This document shows, piece by piece, positions 27,924 to 36,646 of a stretch of 53,418 nucleotides of DNA. Under the pieces are notes generated by a model that was not told where the DNA came from, made no database searches, and worked only from the letters and a program-made list of their open reading frames with translations. The stretch is from Dietzia cinnamea NBRC 102147 (GTDB lineage: Bacteria > Actinomycetota > Actinomycetes > Mycobacteriales > Mycobacteriaceae). Location: assembly GCF_001571065.1 (NCBI RefSeq), contig NZ_BCSW01000022.1:1-53418 (forward strand). Reading direction: 5' to 3'. The first letter of the stretch is position 1; each line of letters starts with the position of its first letter. A program made the translations under genes and the position numbers.

Positions 27924-29060
27924 GTGCCCACGCCCGATCCGACGCCCGCGAGCAGCCTGCCCGCACACGAGGACCACCTGCGTGCGCTGGGCCTGCCGCT
28001 CATGATCGCCCCCTCGACCCGACGCCGCGAGGTCCTGTCCCGGTCCGCCGGCGTCAGCGCCGCGCTCGCCGTCGCCGGAACCGGCCTCGCGGCCGCCGAC
28101 CGGTCGAACGACTACACGACCGCCCTCCTCGAGCGTGTCGGCCCGGACTCGGATCCCGAGCTGCTCGCCGCCCCCGAGCCGATCGTCCAGCTGCTCCTGC
28201 TCGCGATCGCGCTCGTGGCGATCGCCCCGCTCGTGGGGTGGCTGGTGTCGAAGACGGCCCGACGCGCCGGCCCGGCGACCGGCTCCGCCCTCGGACTGGT
28301 GTCGCTGATCGCCCTCGTCGTCGTCCCCCACGTCGCCTTCGACCCGCACGACGGCCCCTCCCACCGCACCACCCTCCTCGCCGCGGCCGCGGTGCTCGTC
28401 GGGACCTACACCGGGCTCGGGTCGCTCGTGCGCTGGTCGGCGCGCCGCGTGCGCCGGGAACTGACGACGACGGGGCCGATGGTCGCGCGCGTGCTGCCGA
28501 TCCTCATGCTGGCGGTCCTGTTCCTGTTCTTCAGCGTGGAGATCTGGCAGGTCATGGTGGAACTGTCCTGGCCGCGCACCGTCGCCGTGCTGGGCGTCGT
28601 CGTGGCCCTCACCGTCCTGCTGGTCGGCATCTCGACGCGCGACGACATCCTCCACGAGCTCCGGGACCGCGGACCCGAGCACCCGCTGCGCCGCGGCGAG
28701 CGGATCAACCTCGTGTTGGTGCCGGTCGTGGCGACCCTCATCCAGGCGGCGCTGTTCGCCACGCTCGTGTTCTTCTTCCTCACGCTCGGCTGGATCGCGG
28801 TGCCCGACATCACGGAGACCCGGTGGACGCTGCGCCCCCTGAACGACACGGGCGGCCTGCTGTTCGGACTCCCTGTGAGTGTGACCCTGGTGCGGGTGTC
28901 GCTGATGCTGGCGGTGTTCTCCGCGCTCAACCTGGCCGCCGCGGCGGCCTCCGACGCCGCGCACAAGGCGCGGTTCGTGCGTCCGATGCTCGACGAGGTG
29001 GTCCGTGGCCTCGCCGCGCGGGAGGCCTACCTGAGGGCACGACGACGAGGAGGACGCTGA
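27924..29060 (+). CDS. Multi-pass membrane protein, unrecognised
   Basis: About 378 residues with six or seven predicted membrane helices, for example LLLLAIALVAIAPLVGWLV, ALGLVSLIALVVVPHVAF, VLPILMLAVLFLFFSVEIW and LIQAALFATLVFFFLTLGWI. A cytoplasmic loop with alternating charges (TRDDILHELRDRGPEHPLRRGE) and a basic C-terminal tail are visible. I do not recognise the family. The frame is open for 2 kb upstream; GTG 27924 fits the short divergent gap, ATG 28002 is the alternative. Divergence from the LssY_C gene suggests a related membrane job. Confidence 0.72.
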   Translation: MPTPDPTPASSLPAHEDHLRALGLPLMIAPSTRRREVLSRSAGVSAALAVAGTGLAAADRSNDYTTALLERVGPDSDPELLAAPEPIVQLLLLAIALVAIAPLVGWLVSKTARRAGPATGSALGLVSLIALVVVPHVAFDPHDGPSHRTTLLAAAAVLVGTYTGLGSLVRWSARRVRRELTTTGPMVARVLPILMLAVLFLFFSVEIWQVMVELSWPRTVAVLGVVVALTVLLVGISTRDDILHELRDRGPEHPLRRGERINLVLVPVVATLIQAALFATLVFFFLTLGWIAVPDITETRWTLRPLNDTGGLLFGLPVSVTLVRVSLMLAVFSALNLAAAAASDAAHKARFVRPMLDEVVRGLAAREAYLRARRRGGR

Positions 29061-29066
29061 GCCCGG

Positions 29067-29091
29067 ACGCCCTGACGGGCCGTCAGGGCGT
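29067..29091. terminator. Terminator between convergent membrane-protein genes
   Basis: An 11-bp stem ACGCCCTGACG/CGTCAGGGCGT with a 3-nt loop. Its right arm overlaps the last codons of the DUF1275 gene. Confidence 0.75.
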
Positions 29092-29751
29092 TCGGAGGTC
29101 CCGGGCCCGCAGCCGGGCCGTCACGATCACGGCGGCGATCACGACCGCCGCGGCCAGGGCCAACGCGTCGGCCCCCATGACCACGTGCAGCAGGGCCCCC
29201 GCCACGCCGCCCAGCACGAGCGCCGACCACAGCGCCACCTGCTGGCGGTACGGCGCCCACGAGCCGCCGGCCAGCGCGTCGACCAGGCGGTGGGCGGACT
29301 TGACCACCGCACCCGTCATGTAGGTCACGCCCAGCGAGACCTCGCCGCCGGAGTGGAACACCGAGTTCATGGCGCCCATCGCCGTGGCCGCGACCGCCAC
29401 CGACAGCGGCACCGCGAGGACCTCGACGGTGGTGAGCCGCTGCGCCACGAGAGCCGCCACCAGCAGCGCCGCGACGAGGGTGAGGACGGCCGGCCGGTCG
29501 TCGAGGTTGCGGCGGCGCGTGACGACCGCGCCGGCCACCGCGCCGGTGAAGAACGACACCAGCACGACGGCCGCGATGCCGGCGGCGCCGAGGTCGCCGT
29601 CCGCGAGCGAGACGACCATGCGCGTGGAGTTGCCGCTCATGAACGACACGAAGTAGCCGCCCACCACGAGGAACCCGACCGCGTCGACGAACCCGGCCGT
29701 GCCGGCGAGCACCACGGCGAGCACCCGTTCGCGTCTCCGCAGATCACGCAT
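29083..29751 (-). CDS. DUF1275 (YoaK-like) membrane protein
   Basis: A 222-residue membrane protein with six to seven helices. The family signature is the N-terminal GTAGFVDAVGFLVVGGYFVSFMSG followed by NSTRM, and MGAMNSVFHSGGEVSLGVTYMTG in the middle. Role unknown; distant relatives are treated as transport or permease-like proteins. It lies downstream of purL on the same strand, 39 nt beyond in the direction away from the purL stop, and is transcribed toward its own terminator. Confidence 0.88.
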   Translation of the reverse strand: MRDLRRRERVLAVVLAGTAGFVDAVGFLVVGGYFVSFMSGNSTRMVVSLADGDLGAAGIAAVVLVSFFTGAVAGAVVTRRRNLDDRPAVLTLVAALLVAALVAQRLTTVEVLAVPLSVAVAATAMGAMNSVFHSGGEVSLGVTYMTGAVVKSAHRLVDALAGGSWAPYRQQVALWSALVLGGVAGALLHVVMGADALALAAAVVIAAVIVTARLRARDLRTP

Positions 29752-29790
29752 GCGCCCGCCTACCCCCGGCCCGGCCGTCGACGGCGACCG

Positions 29791-32091
29791 TCAGACGGGG
29801 TCGACGCCGAACAGCGCCGGCAGCGTCCCCTCGTGTGCCTCGCGCAGCTCGTCGATCGTCAGCGTGAACTGGCCCTGCACCTCGAACGTGCTCGGGTCCG
29901 GGTCGGTCACGCCGATTCGGGCATGCGGGATGTTCTGCGCGGTGAGCATCTGCTGGAAGCGGATCTCCTCGCCGCGCGGCACCGAGACGATGACGCGGCC
30001 CGAGGACTCGGAGAACAGCCACACGAACGGGTCCGCGCCCTCCGGCAGCACGATGCGCATGCCGCACTCCCCCGCCAGCGCCGACTCGACCAGCGCCTGG
30101 GCGAGGCCTCCCTCGGACAGGTCGTGGGCACCGGTGATCAGCCCGTCCTTGGAGCAGGTCGCCATGATGCGGGCGAGCGTGGCCTCCCACGTCAGGTCCA
30201 CGGTCGGGGGCGTCCCGCCGAGATGGTCGTGGGCGACCTGGGCCCAGATGGAACCGTCGAACTCGTCGCGGGTCACGCCCAGCAGGTAGATGCTCTCGCC
30301 GGGGGTGTCGCCGAACGCGGTGGGCGTGCGGCGCGCGACGTCGTCGATCACGCCGAGCACCCCCACGACGGGCGTCGGCAGGATCGGCGTGGTCCCGGTC
30401 TGGTTGTAGAAGGACACGTTGCCGCCGGTGACGGGGATCCCCAGCTCGGCGCACCCGTCGGCGAGCCCGTGGACGGCCTCGCGGAACTGCCACATCACAC
30501 CCGGATCCTCGGGCGAGCCGAAGTTGAGGCAGTTGGTCACCGCGACCGGGGTCGCGCCCGTGACGGCGACGTTGCGGTAGGCCTCCGCCAGGGCTAGCCG
30601 GGCGCCCGCGTACGGGTCGAGCCGGGTGTAGCGGCCCGAGGCGTCGGTCGACAGGGCGATGCCGCGGCCGGACTCCTCGTCGATGCGCAGGACGCCGCCG
30701 TCGGCGTACTCCGCGAGGATCGTGTTGCCGCGCACGTATCGGTCGTACTGCTCGGTGATGAACTTGCGCGAACACAGGGCTGGGCTGGAGACCATGTCCA
30801 GCAGCGTCTGCCGGAGCGCGTCGCCGGTCGCCGGGCGGGCGAGGCCGGCGGTGGTGTCGGCCTGCAGGGCGTCCTGATCAGCCGGGCGCTCGACGGGACG
30901 CTCGTAGACCGGCCCCTCGTCGGCCAGCGACTCCGGCGGGGCGTCAACGACGATCTCGCCGCGGAACTCGATGGTGAGCCGATCGCCGTCGGTGACCTCG
31001 CCGATATCGGCAGCCAGAACGTCCCAGCGGCGGCACACCTCCATGAACGCGTCGACGTTCTCCGGGGCCACCACGGCGCACATGCGCTCCTGCGACTCGG
31101 AGGAGAGGATCTCCGCGGCGCTCATCCCCTCCGCACGCAGCGGGACGTTGTCCAGAACGATGTGCATGCCGCCGTCACCGGCCGCGGCCAGCTCGGAGGT
31201 CGCACATGCGAGGCCGGCGCCACCGAGGTCCTGGATGCCCACGACCAGCTTCTCGCGGTACAGCTCGAGGCAGCACTCGATGAGCACCTTCTCCATGAAC
31301 GGGTCGCCTACTTGCACGCTGGGCAGCTTGCGCGGCTTCACGGGCGCGCCGTCCTCGCCCACGTCGAATGTCTCCGACGCCAGGACCGACACGCCGCCGA
31401 TCCCGTCGAGGCCCGTGCGGGCGCCGAACAGGATGATGCGGTTGCCCTTGCCCGACGCGAACGCCAGGTGGAGGTCCTCCACCCGCATCACACCGGCGCA
31501 CAGGGCGTTGACCAGCGGGTTGCCGGCGTAGGACTCGTCGAACACGGTCTCGCCACCGATGTTGGGCAGGCCCAGGCAGTTGCCGTAACCACCGACGCCC
31601 GCCACGACGCCCGGGAGCACACGGTGTGTGTCGTCGGCGTCCGCCGGTCCGAAGCGCAGCTGGTCCATGACAGCCACGGGCCGCGCGCCCATCGCCATGA
31701 TGTCGCGAACAATCCCGCCGACGCCGGTCGCGGCGCCCTGGTACGGCTCGATGTACGAGGGGTGGTTGTGCGACTCCACCTTGAAGGTCACGGCCCAGCC
31801 GTCGCCGATGTCCACCACGCCGGCGTTCTCACCGATGCCCGCGAGCATGGTGGACCGCATGTCTTCGGTGGTGGTCTCCCCGAAGTACTTCAGGTGCACC
31901 TTGGAGGACTTGTAGGAGCAGTGCTCCGACCACATGACCGAGTACATGGCCAGCTCGGCGTCCGTGGGGCGGCGCCCCAGGATCTCGCGGATGCGGGCGT
32001 ACTCATCCTCCTTGAGTCCGAGTTCTGCCCACGGCTGGGCGAGCTCGGGGGTGGAGGAGGCGTGCGAGATGGAGTCCACGTGAGAGGTCAC
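29791..32091 (-). CDS. purL: Phosphoribosylformylglycinamidine synthase, large subunit
   Basis: Makes FGAM from FGAR, ATP and ammonia delivered by PurQ, with PurS as bridging subunit. The 766-residue protein is the small PurL form, which needs separate PurQ and PurS, both encoded about 3 kb away. Motifs include [11 protein letters not shown] near residue 53, the ATP-site [10 protein letters not shown]-type segment (here [14 protein letters not shown]), and [18 protein letters not shown] 32091 is 7 nt behind TAGACT, so the message is probably leaderless. Confidence 0.98.
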   Translation of the reverse strand: MTSHVDSISHASSTPELAQPWAELGLKEDEYARIREILGRRPTDAELAMYSVMWSEHCSYKSSKVHLKYFGETTTEDMRSTMLAGIGENAGVVDIGDGWAVTFKVESHNHPSYIEPYQGAATGVGGIVRDIMAMGARPVAVMDQLRFGPADADDTHRVLPGVVAGVGGYGNCLGLPNIGGETVFDESYAGNPLVNALCAGVMRVEDLHLAFASGKGNRIILFGARTGLDGIGGVSVLASETFDVGEDGAPVKPRKLPSVQVGDPFMEKVLIECCLELYREKLVVGIQDLGGAGLACATSELAAAGDGGMHIVLDNVPLRAEGMSAAEILSSESQERMCAVVAPENVDAFMEVCRRWDVLAADIGEVTDGDRLTIEFRGEIVVDAPPESLADEGPVYERPVERPADQDALQADTTAGLARPATGDALRQTLLDMVSSPALCSRKFITEQYDRYVRGNTILAEYADGGVLRIDEESGRGIALSTDASGRYTRLDPYAGARLALAEAYRNVAVTGATPVAVTNCLNFGSPEDPGVMWQFREAVHGLADGCAELGIPVTGGNVSFYNQTGTTPILPTPVVGVLGVIDDVARRTPTAFGDTPGESIYLLGVTRDEFDGSIWAQVAHDHLGGTPPTVDLTWEATLARIMATCSKDGLITGAHDLSEGGLAQALVESALAGECGMRIVLPEGADPFVWLFSESSGRVIVSVPRGEEIRFQQMLTAQNIPHARIGVTDPDPSTFEVQGQFTLTIDELREAHEGTLPALFGVDPV

Positions 32092-32098
32092 GGGGCCG

Positions 32099-32104
32099 AG
32101 TCTA
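32099..32104 (-). promoter_or_regulatory. Leaderless -10 box for purL
   Basis: TAGACT on the minus strand, 7 nt before the GTG start. Confidence 0.5.
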
Positions 32105-32163
32105 GTCGGAGCCCCCCGGCGGGCGAATCCGCTCCCGTACCCCGTGACCGGCGCGGCACTCGA

Positions 32164-33375
32164 CTAGCTGGACAGGACCTCGAACGTCAGGCCGCCGCGC
32201 TGCACCCGCTCGAGGAGCGCGTCGCCCATCGCCTGGGCGGTGGTGAGCTGACCGGAGAGCGTGGGCAGGTCGTCGAACGCCAGGCACAGCGCCGACTCGG
32301 CCAGCATCATGGACGTTTCCGTGTAACCCGGGTCCCCGCCCGAGACGCGGGTGACGACTCGCCGCCCACCGGACAGGGCGACGAAGGTGACGTCGAATGA
32401 CGAGCGGGCCCGGCGGGACTCACTCGGTCCGGCGCCGCGGTCGATCCGCTTGAGGATCTGCGATCGGATCGGGCCGACCTGCGACCCCGCCGCGAGCGCG
32501 CCCACCCCGACGATCCCGGCGACGGCGGTGACGGGCGAGCCGACCGAGGCGTAGTGCGAGTAGGTGAAGTCGGGGCCGTAACTGTCCAGCGCGGCGGCCG
32601 AGCGCAGGATGACCTGCGGGTCGATGGTCGGCAGCGGCACGAGCCAACGGCCCAGCGCGCTGTCGTGGTGCGGCTTACCCGTGACCGACTTGATCCGCCG
32701 GCCGGCAACGCGCCCCTCCTTCTGCCGCCGCCGCGCGGCCGTCTTCGCCGCCTCTCGCAGTCGGGCGAACTGGCCGATCGCCGAGTGGAACGTCCCGCCC
32801 GAGAACCGGGCGTCCGCGTGGACCGCCCCGTAGACGACCGCGGGCACGCCCTCGGGCACGTGCTTCATGGTGTAGAACACGCCCATGTCGTGGGGGACCG
32901 AGTCGAAGCCGCAGGCGTGGACGATCCGGGCCCCGGAGGCGACGGCCGCGTCGTTGTGCTCGAGGTACATGCGGTCGACGAACTCGGGCTCGCCGGTCAG
33001 GTCCACGTAGTCGGTGCCTACCTCGGCGCAGGCTGCCACGAGGGGCTCGCCGTGCTCGAGGTAGGGGCCGACGGTGGTGATGACGACGCGGGCCGACAGC
33101 GCCATCTCGACCAGCGACCGCGCATCCTCGGTGTCCGCGACCACGACGCCCGGAGCGGGGACGTCCGGCATCTCGGACGCCAGGCGGGCGACGAGGGCGT
33201 CCAGCTTGGTCCGGTTGCGCCCGGCCACGGCCCACGAGCCGCCCTCGGGCAGGTTCCGCATCAGGTACTCGGCCACCAGTCCCCCGGTGAACCCGGTCGC
33301 GCCGTAGAGGACGATGTCGAACGGGCGATCGGCCTTGTCGGACGGGGACGCGGGCTGGATGCTGGATTCGCTCAT
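32164..33375 (-). CDS. Saccharopine-dehydrogenase-family oxidoreductase (trans-acting enoyl-reductase-like)
   Basis: A 403-residue NAD(P)H-dependent protein. The Rossmann motif VLYGATGFTGGLVAEYL is at about residues 22-38, followed by VAGRNRTKL. Further segments VVADTEDARSLVEMA, VITTVGPYLEHGEPLV and ACGFDSVPHDMGV are typical of mycobacterial trans-acting enoyl reductases (Rv2953/Rv2449c), which reduce polyketide lipid chains. The partner synthase and substrate here are unknown. A possible SD (GTGGA) precedes the ATG. The 0.5-kb region upstream carries three palindromes that could control this gene. Confidence 0.88.
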   Translation of the reverse strand: MSESSIQPASPSDKADRPFDIVLYGATGFTGGLVAEYLMRNLPEGGSWAVAGRNRTKLDALVARLASEMPDVPAPGVVVADTEDARSLVEMALSARVVITTVGPYLEHGEPLVAACAEVGTDYVDLTGEPEFVDRMYLEHNDAAVASGARIVHACGFDSVPHDMGVFYTMKHVPEGVPAVVYGAVHADARFSGGTFHSAIGQFARLREAAKTAARRRQKEGRVAGRRIKSVTGKPHHDSALGRWLVPLPTIDPQVILRSAAALDSYGPDFTYSHYASVGSPVTAVAGIVGVGALAAGSQVGPIRSQILKRIDRGAGPSESRRARSSFDVTFVALSGGRRVVTRVSGGDPGYTETSMMLAESALCLAFDDLPTLSGQLTTAQAMGDALLERVQRGGLTFEVLSS

Positions 33376-33527
33376 TCCACGGTTGTACCGCAATCAGGCC
33401 CTTCGTGACCGGGCCCCGATCTCGCCCGCGTGTCTGCCGTGGCAGCCACCGAGTGCGGCGGCCGCGCACGTAGTCGGCCCCTCGCTGCGAAGATCGCGCT
33501 GTCAACCCTTCGCGGCGACACCTTCAA

Positions 33528-33602
33528 ATGGTCGTAACCACGCAGGCGATGGTCGTAACCATGTCGGCGACACCCCCGGATTCGCACGATGGCTACGACC
33601 AC
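33528..33602. promoter_or_regulatory. Three phased operator-like palindromes
   Basis: ATGGTCGTAACCAC (33528-33541), ATGGTCGTAACCAT (33549-33562, perfect ATGGT/ACCAT arms) and ATGGCTACGACCAC (33589-33602, the same word on the opposite strand with two changes). Starts are spaced 21 and 40 bp apart, close to two and four helical turns. It lies in a gene-free gap between the oxidoreductase gene (minus) and the small ACG-start frame (plus). Confidence 0.55.
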
Positions 33603-33774
33603 AATCGAGATCCCGCTCGCCGCGGATCCGCCGCACCGGTGCCAACGCACCCGCGCGCGGGTCGACGTCACTCGGCGTGGGAGAGAAGACTTTTCCCAGA
33701 GTTCTTCCTACCGACCGCCCGCACACCAGGCGGACGAAGTGCGAACACTGCGCTCACCAGCACGTTTAGTACCA

Positions 33775-33803
33775 CAGTGATGTGCACCACTGCCTTATCT
33801 AAT
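33775..33803 (+). promoter_or_regulatory. Possible promoter for the 77-codon frame
   Basis: TCTAAT (33798-33803) matches TATAAT in five of six bases and lies in an AT-richer patch. CAGTG/CACTG arms at 33775-33792 form a palindrome around GTGCAC just upstream. No good -35 is seen. The leader would be about 100 nt; apart from these sites and the three palindromes I see nothing in 33376-33912. Confidence 0.35.
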
Positions 33804-33912
33804 CCTGAGCACAACCTCGGTCAGCTGTGCACAATCATCACGCACGCGTGACCACCCGGGTCGCCGGCACCCCGCCCCACTCCCCCCGGGGCGCCTACAT
33901 CAAGGAGTCCCC

Positions 33913-34146
33913 ACGGACCTCACCGGTTCGATCCTCAGAGAAACCCTTCCCCTCTCGGCCGAGATCACGAGCGGGTCGACGGGCACGGGCTCGTCTTTCA
34001 TCGACACCCTCGTGGGTGCGCCGTTCACGCTCCTGAACATGGTGGCGCTTTTCGTCGGCGGTCTCGGCGGAGACATCGGCAGCTCCGGTAGCGCCGATCT
34101 CGGCACCGTCATCGGCGAGATCGCCAAGGGCATGCTGCCGGCCTGA
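33913..34146 (+). CDS. 77-residue amphipathic protein, apparent ACG start
   Basis: The reading frame starts TDLTGSILRETLPLSAEI and ends LGTVIGEIAKGMLPA. AAGGAG (33902-33907) sits 5 nt before an ACG codon where ATG would be expected; no ATG, GTG or TTG occurs in frame upstream until the Shine-Dalgarno. Third codon positions are strongly GC, like real genes here. It has no signal peptide, a central hydrophobic stretch (FTLLNMVALFVGGLGG) and many Ser/Gly/Thr. Size and style recall the short mycolate-membrane channel peptides PorA/PorH of corynebacteria, but that is only a resemblance. A hairpin terminator follows. It could be a pseudogene with a lost ATG. Confidence 0.5.
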   Translation, partial: TDLTGSILRETLPLSAEITSGSTGTGSSFIDTLVGAPFTLLNMVALFVGGLGGDIGSSGSADLGTVIGEIAKGMLPA

Positions 34147-34186
34147 GCGAGCATCAGCAGCGGCCAGCCCGACTGGTCGTCAACAC

Positions 34187-34224
34187 CGAAGGGCCCGCCG
34201 GGGGAGATCCCAGCGGGCCCTTCG
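34187..34224. terminator. Bidirectional terminator between the 77-codon frame and purQ
   Basis: A 12-bp stem CGAAGGGCCCGC/GCGGGCCCTTCG with a 14-nt loop. It supports transcription from the plus strand here as well as from purQ. Confidence 0.75.
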
Positions 34225-34267
34225 CATTGACTGCGGAGCGGCGTCGACCGCGGTCAGCAGCGCCTGC

Positions 34268-34945
34268 CTAGACCTTGACGACCGCGTCGAGCGCGGACAG
34301 GAACAGGCCGAGGCCGTCGTCGGACGGGCCGGTGAGCGGGTCGATCGCGTGCTCGGGGTGCGGCATGAGCCCCACGACGCGTCCGTTCTCCGAGGTGATG
34401 CCGGCGATGTGGTTGGTGGAGCCGTTGGGGGCGTCGCTGGCGAAGCGGAACACGACGCGCCCCTCGCCCTCCAGCTCCTCGATCGTGTCGGCCGTCGCCA
34501 TGTAGCGCCCCTCGCCGGACTTGAGCGGGATGAGGATCTCCGCGCCCTTCTCGAAACGCGACGTCCAGGCGGTGTCGGTGTTCTCGACGCGCAGCCACTC
34601 GTCGCGGCAGATGAAGTGCATGTCGCGGTTGCGGCCCATGGCGCCGGGCAGGAGGCCGGCCTCGCAGAGGATCTGGAAGCCGTTGCAGATGCCCAGCACG
34701 GGCATCCCACCGCGGGCCGCGGTGATGACCTCACCCATGACGGGGGCCATGGAGGCGATGGCTCCGCAGCGCAGGTAGTCGCCGTAGGAGAAGCCGCCGG
34801 GCACGATCACCGCGTCGACGCCCTTGAGGTCGGCGTCGTCGTGCCACAGCGAGACGGCCTCGCCGCTGGCGCGGGTGACGGCGCGGGACGCGTCGATGTC
34901 GTCGAGTGTGCCGGGGAAGGTGATGACGCCGATCCGCGCGCTCAC
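34268..34945 (-). CDS. purQ: Phosphoribosylformylglycinamidine synthase, glutaminase subunit
   Basis: A class I glutamine amidotransferase supplying ammonia to PurL. The 225-residue protein has the nucleophile elbow VLGICNGFQ with Cys87. The partner His and Glu are in [13 protein letters not shown] 34945 overlaps the purS stop by 4 nt (GTGA), so the two small subunits are made together. Confidence 0.98.
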   Translation of the reverse strand: MSARIGVITFPGTLDDIDASRAVTRASGEAVSLWHDDADLKGVDAVIVPGGFSYGDYLRCGAIASMAPVMGEVITAARGGMPVLGICNGFQILCEAGLLPGAMGRNRDMHFICRDEWLRVENTDTAWTSRFEKGAEILIPLKSGEGRYMATADTIEELEGEGRVVFRFASDAPNGSTNHIAGITSENGRVVGLMPHPEHAIDPLTGPSDDGLGLFLSALDAVVKV

Positions 34946-35196
34946 GAGGCGACCCCCGCGGTGTCGACGCGGACGACCTTCCAGTCCTCGATCACCGTGT
35001 TGGCCAGCAGTGACGAGGCGATCTCCTCGAGCTCGGCGTCGGTGACGGAGTCGGAGACCTCGAGCTCGAACCGCTTGCCCTGCCGGACGTCGGTGACGCC
35101 GTCGTGGCCGAGACGGCCGAGGGCGCGGTGGATGGCCTGACCCTGCGGATCGAGGATCTCGGCCTTGGGCATGACTTCGACGACGACTCGGGCCAC
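34942..35196 (-). CDS. purS: Phosphoribosylformylglycinamidine synthase, PurS subunit
   Basis: The small bridging subunit of the PurLQS complex. The 84-residue length is typical, with [19 protein letters not shown] at the N-terminus and [11 protein letters not shown] in the middle. GTG 35196 is chosen because AGGAG lies 7 nt upstream; the open frame continues far upstream without family sequence. Confidence 0.97.
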   Translation of the reverse strand: MARVVVEVMPKAEILDPQGQAIHRALGRLGHDGVTDVRQGKRFELEVSDSVTDAELEEIASSLLANTVIEDWKVVRVDTAGVAS

Positions 35197-35293
35197 GTGG
35201 GAACTCCTCGTTCGGGGCGGTTTCGCGGGGCGGGCCCGGACCTGCCGGGACTCACCTGTCGATCCTACCCGCAGCCGTCGCCGCGGCCGAAGC

Positions 35294-35998
35294 TCAGGCG
35301 GCGCCCACCAGCGCGGCGGGTGACCACTCGTAGCGCGCGACCCGCGCTCCGTACTCGCCCGTGACGAGGTCCACGGCGTCGAGCAGCGCGGCCCGCGGTG
35401 CTGTGCGGGAGAGCTGCTTGGCGGAGACGTTGAGCCTGACGAGCCCGTCGGCGGCGGCGGTGCGGCCGGCGGCGGCGACGAGCGCCCGGCACCACCAGGC
35501 GTCGGCGACGAACCCCTCCCCGATCGACAGGGCGCGGCCGCGCTCGGTGGTGCCGCGGACGACGTCGTGGATCCCGGTGAGGGCGGCACACATCCGGAAC
35601 CCGACGTCGGGCAGGGCCCTGAGGCAGCCCGGAGAGGCGTTCCACCGCGGCGGCGCGAAGACCCGGGTCCGCAACCCCATATCGGCCATCAGCCGGTCGG
35701 CGGCGGTGAGACGCACGGTCGCCTCGGCGGGGCCGATGGACGCGAATTCCGGTCGTCGGGGCTTGGTCGCCGCGTCGTCGTAGCCGCCCAGCACGATCGC
35801 GTCACCCTGCCTGCGGCGGTGCCGCAGCCATTCCTGGGTGCCGTGGTCGGCGGCGAGCTCGTACTCGCGACCCCGTCGCGGGGCGACGAGGAGGGAGACG
35901 GGAACGGACCTGCGCTCGAGCTCACCGACGAGGTCGACGGCGTGGTCGAGGCTGGTGTCGCGCAGACCCGAGAGGGAGACGATGAGGCGCGGGGTCAT
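35294..35998 (-). CDS. DUF2334/polysaccharide-deacetylase-like protein
   Basis: A 234-residue protein beginning PRLIVSLSGLRDTS, then PVSLLVAPRRG and GDAIVLGGYDD. A later FAPPRWNASPGCLRAL resembles the conserved motif of DUF2334, a branch of the polysaccharide-deacetylase fold. The classic NodB metal ligands (HxxxH) are not obvious, so catalytic ability is unclear. From memory, a DUF2334-like gene (Rv0786c) also lies beside purS in M. tuberculosis. ATG 35998 is used; a start 19 codons earlier would add an Arg-rich stretch. A stretch of 97 bp separates it from purS. Confidence 0.72.
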   Translation of the reverse strand: MTPRLIVSLSGLRDTSLDHAVDLVGELERRSVPVSLLVAPRRGREYELAADHGTQEWLRHRRRQGDAIVLGGYDDAATKPRRPEFASIGPAEATVRLTAADRLMADMGLRTRVFAPPRWNASPGCLRALPDVGFRMCAALTGIHDVVRGTTERGRALSIGEGFVADAWWCRALVAAAGRTAAADGLVRLNVSAKQLSRTAPRAALLDAVDLVTGEYGARVARYEWSPAALVGAA

Positions 35999-36085
35999 GG
36001 CCGCATGCTGGCAGACCGGGGTGACATGACGACGACGACGAGGTGTACGTCTCATGGCCGGGCCCCGACGGGCCTGCTCAGGCCG

Positions 36086-36583
36086 TCAGATCGGGAGTGC
36101 CTCCTCGAGCGCCTCCACCAGTTCGGGGGCCCCGGGCTCGACCTTGGGCCGGAACCGGCCGACGACTTCACCCTCGGGAGAGATCAGGAACTTCTCGAAG
36201 TTCCACTGCACGTCGCCTGCCTCGCCGTCCGCGTCGGCGACCTTGGTCAGTTCGACGTAGAGCGGGTGCCGGTCGGGGCCGTTGACGTCGACCTTGGCGG
36301 CGAGCGGGAAGGTGATCCCGTACTTGTCGGACGTGAACTCCTTGATGGTGTTCTCGTCCCCCGGTTCCTGCCCCATGAACTGGTTGCACGGGAAGCCGAT
36401 CACGAACAGTCCGCGATCGCGGAAGTCGTCCGCGAGCTGCTGCAGGCCCTCGTACTGCGGGGTCAGACCGCACTCGCTGGCGACGTTGACCACGAGGACG
36501 GCGTGGCCCGCGTAGTCGACCATGCTGGCCTGCTCGCCGTCGATGGTGGTGAACGAGATGTCGTGGACGCTGCCGTTGCTCAT
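36086..36583 (-). CDS. Glutathione peroxidase-family thiol peroxidase
   Basis: A 165-residue peroxidase reducing hydroperoxides. Peroxidatic Cys38 is in NVASECGLTPQ where selenocysteine enzymes have Sec. The catalytic Gln is implied by the GFPCNQFMGQEPG block, and Trp/Asn by VQWNFEKFL. The second Cys in FPCNQF is the resolving Cys of thioredoxin-dependent members. In a mycothiol producer with no glutathione, thioredoxin or mycoredoxin is the likely reductant. It has a TAGGCT leaderless promoter and is divergent from the XRE regulator gene. Confidence 0.95.
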   Translation of the reverse strand: MSNGSVHDISFTTIDGEQASMVDYAGHAVLVVNVASECGLTPQYEGLQQLADDFRDRGLFVIGFPCNQFMGQEPGDENTIKEFTSDKYGITFPLAAKVDVNGPDRHPLYVELTKVADADGEAGDVQWNFEKFLISPEGEVVGRFRPKVEPGAPELVEALEEALPI

Positions 36584-36590
36584 GTGACCC

Positions 36591-36596
36591 AGCCTA
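36591..36596 (-). promoter_or_regulatory. Leaderless -10 box for the peroxidase gene
   Basis: TAGGCT on the minus strand, 7 nt before ATG 36583. Confidence 0.5.
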
Positions 36597-36610
36597 CTCG
36601 GAACCTTCTA

Positions 36611-36639
36611 TTGACAAACCGTTGGGTTTTCCCAACACT
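36611..36639 (+). promoter_or_regulatory. XRE-gene promoter with embedded palindromic operator
   Basis: Consensus -35 TTGACA (36611-36616), a 17-bp spacer, then AACACT (36634-36639), 7 nt before ATG 36647. The spacer holds the perfect palindrome GTTGGG-TTTT-CCCAAC (36621-36636). A protein bound there would block RNA polymerase. Confidence 0.7.
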
Positions 36640-36646
36640 TAGGTCC

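Noticed and set aside
33528-33602. The palindromes as codons of a small protein (repeating GYDH on one strand, MVVT on the other).
   Set aside because: Neither frame has a ribosome-binding site or gene-like codon use; the symmetry and phasing fit DNA binding better.
33827-34036. A 69-codon plus-strand frame starting MHNHHARV.
   Set aside because: Arg/Ser-rich, no ribosome-binding site, and out of frame with the better-supported 77-codon frame.
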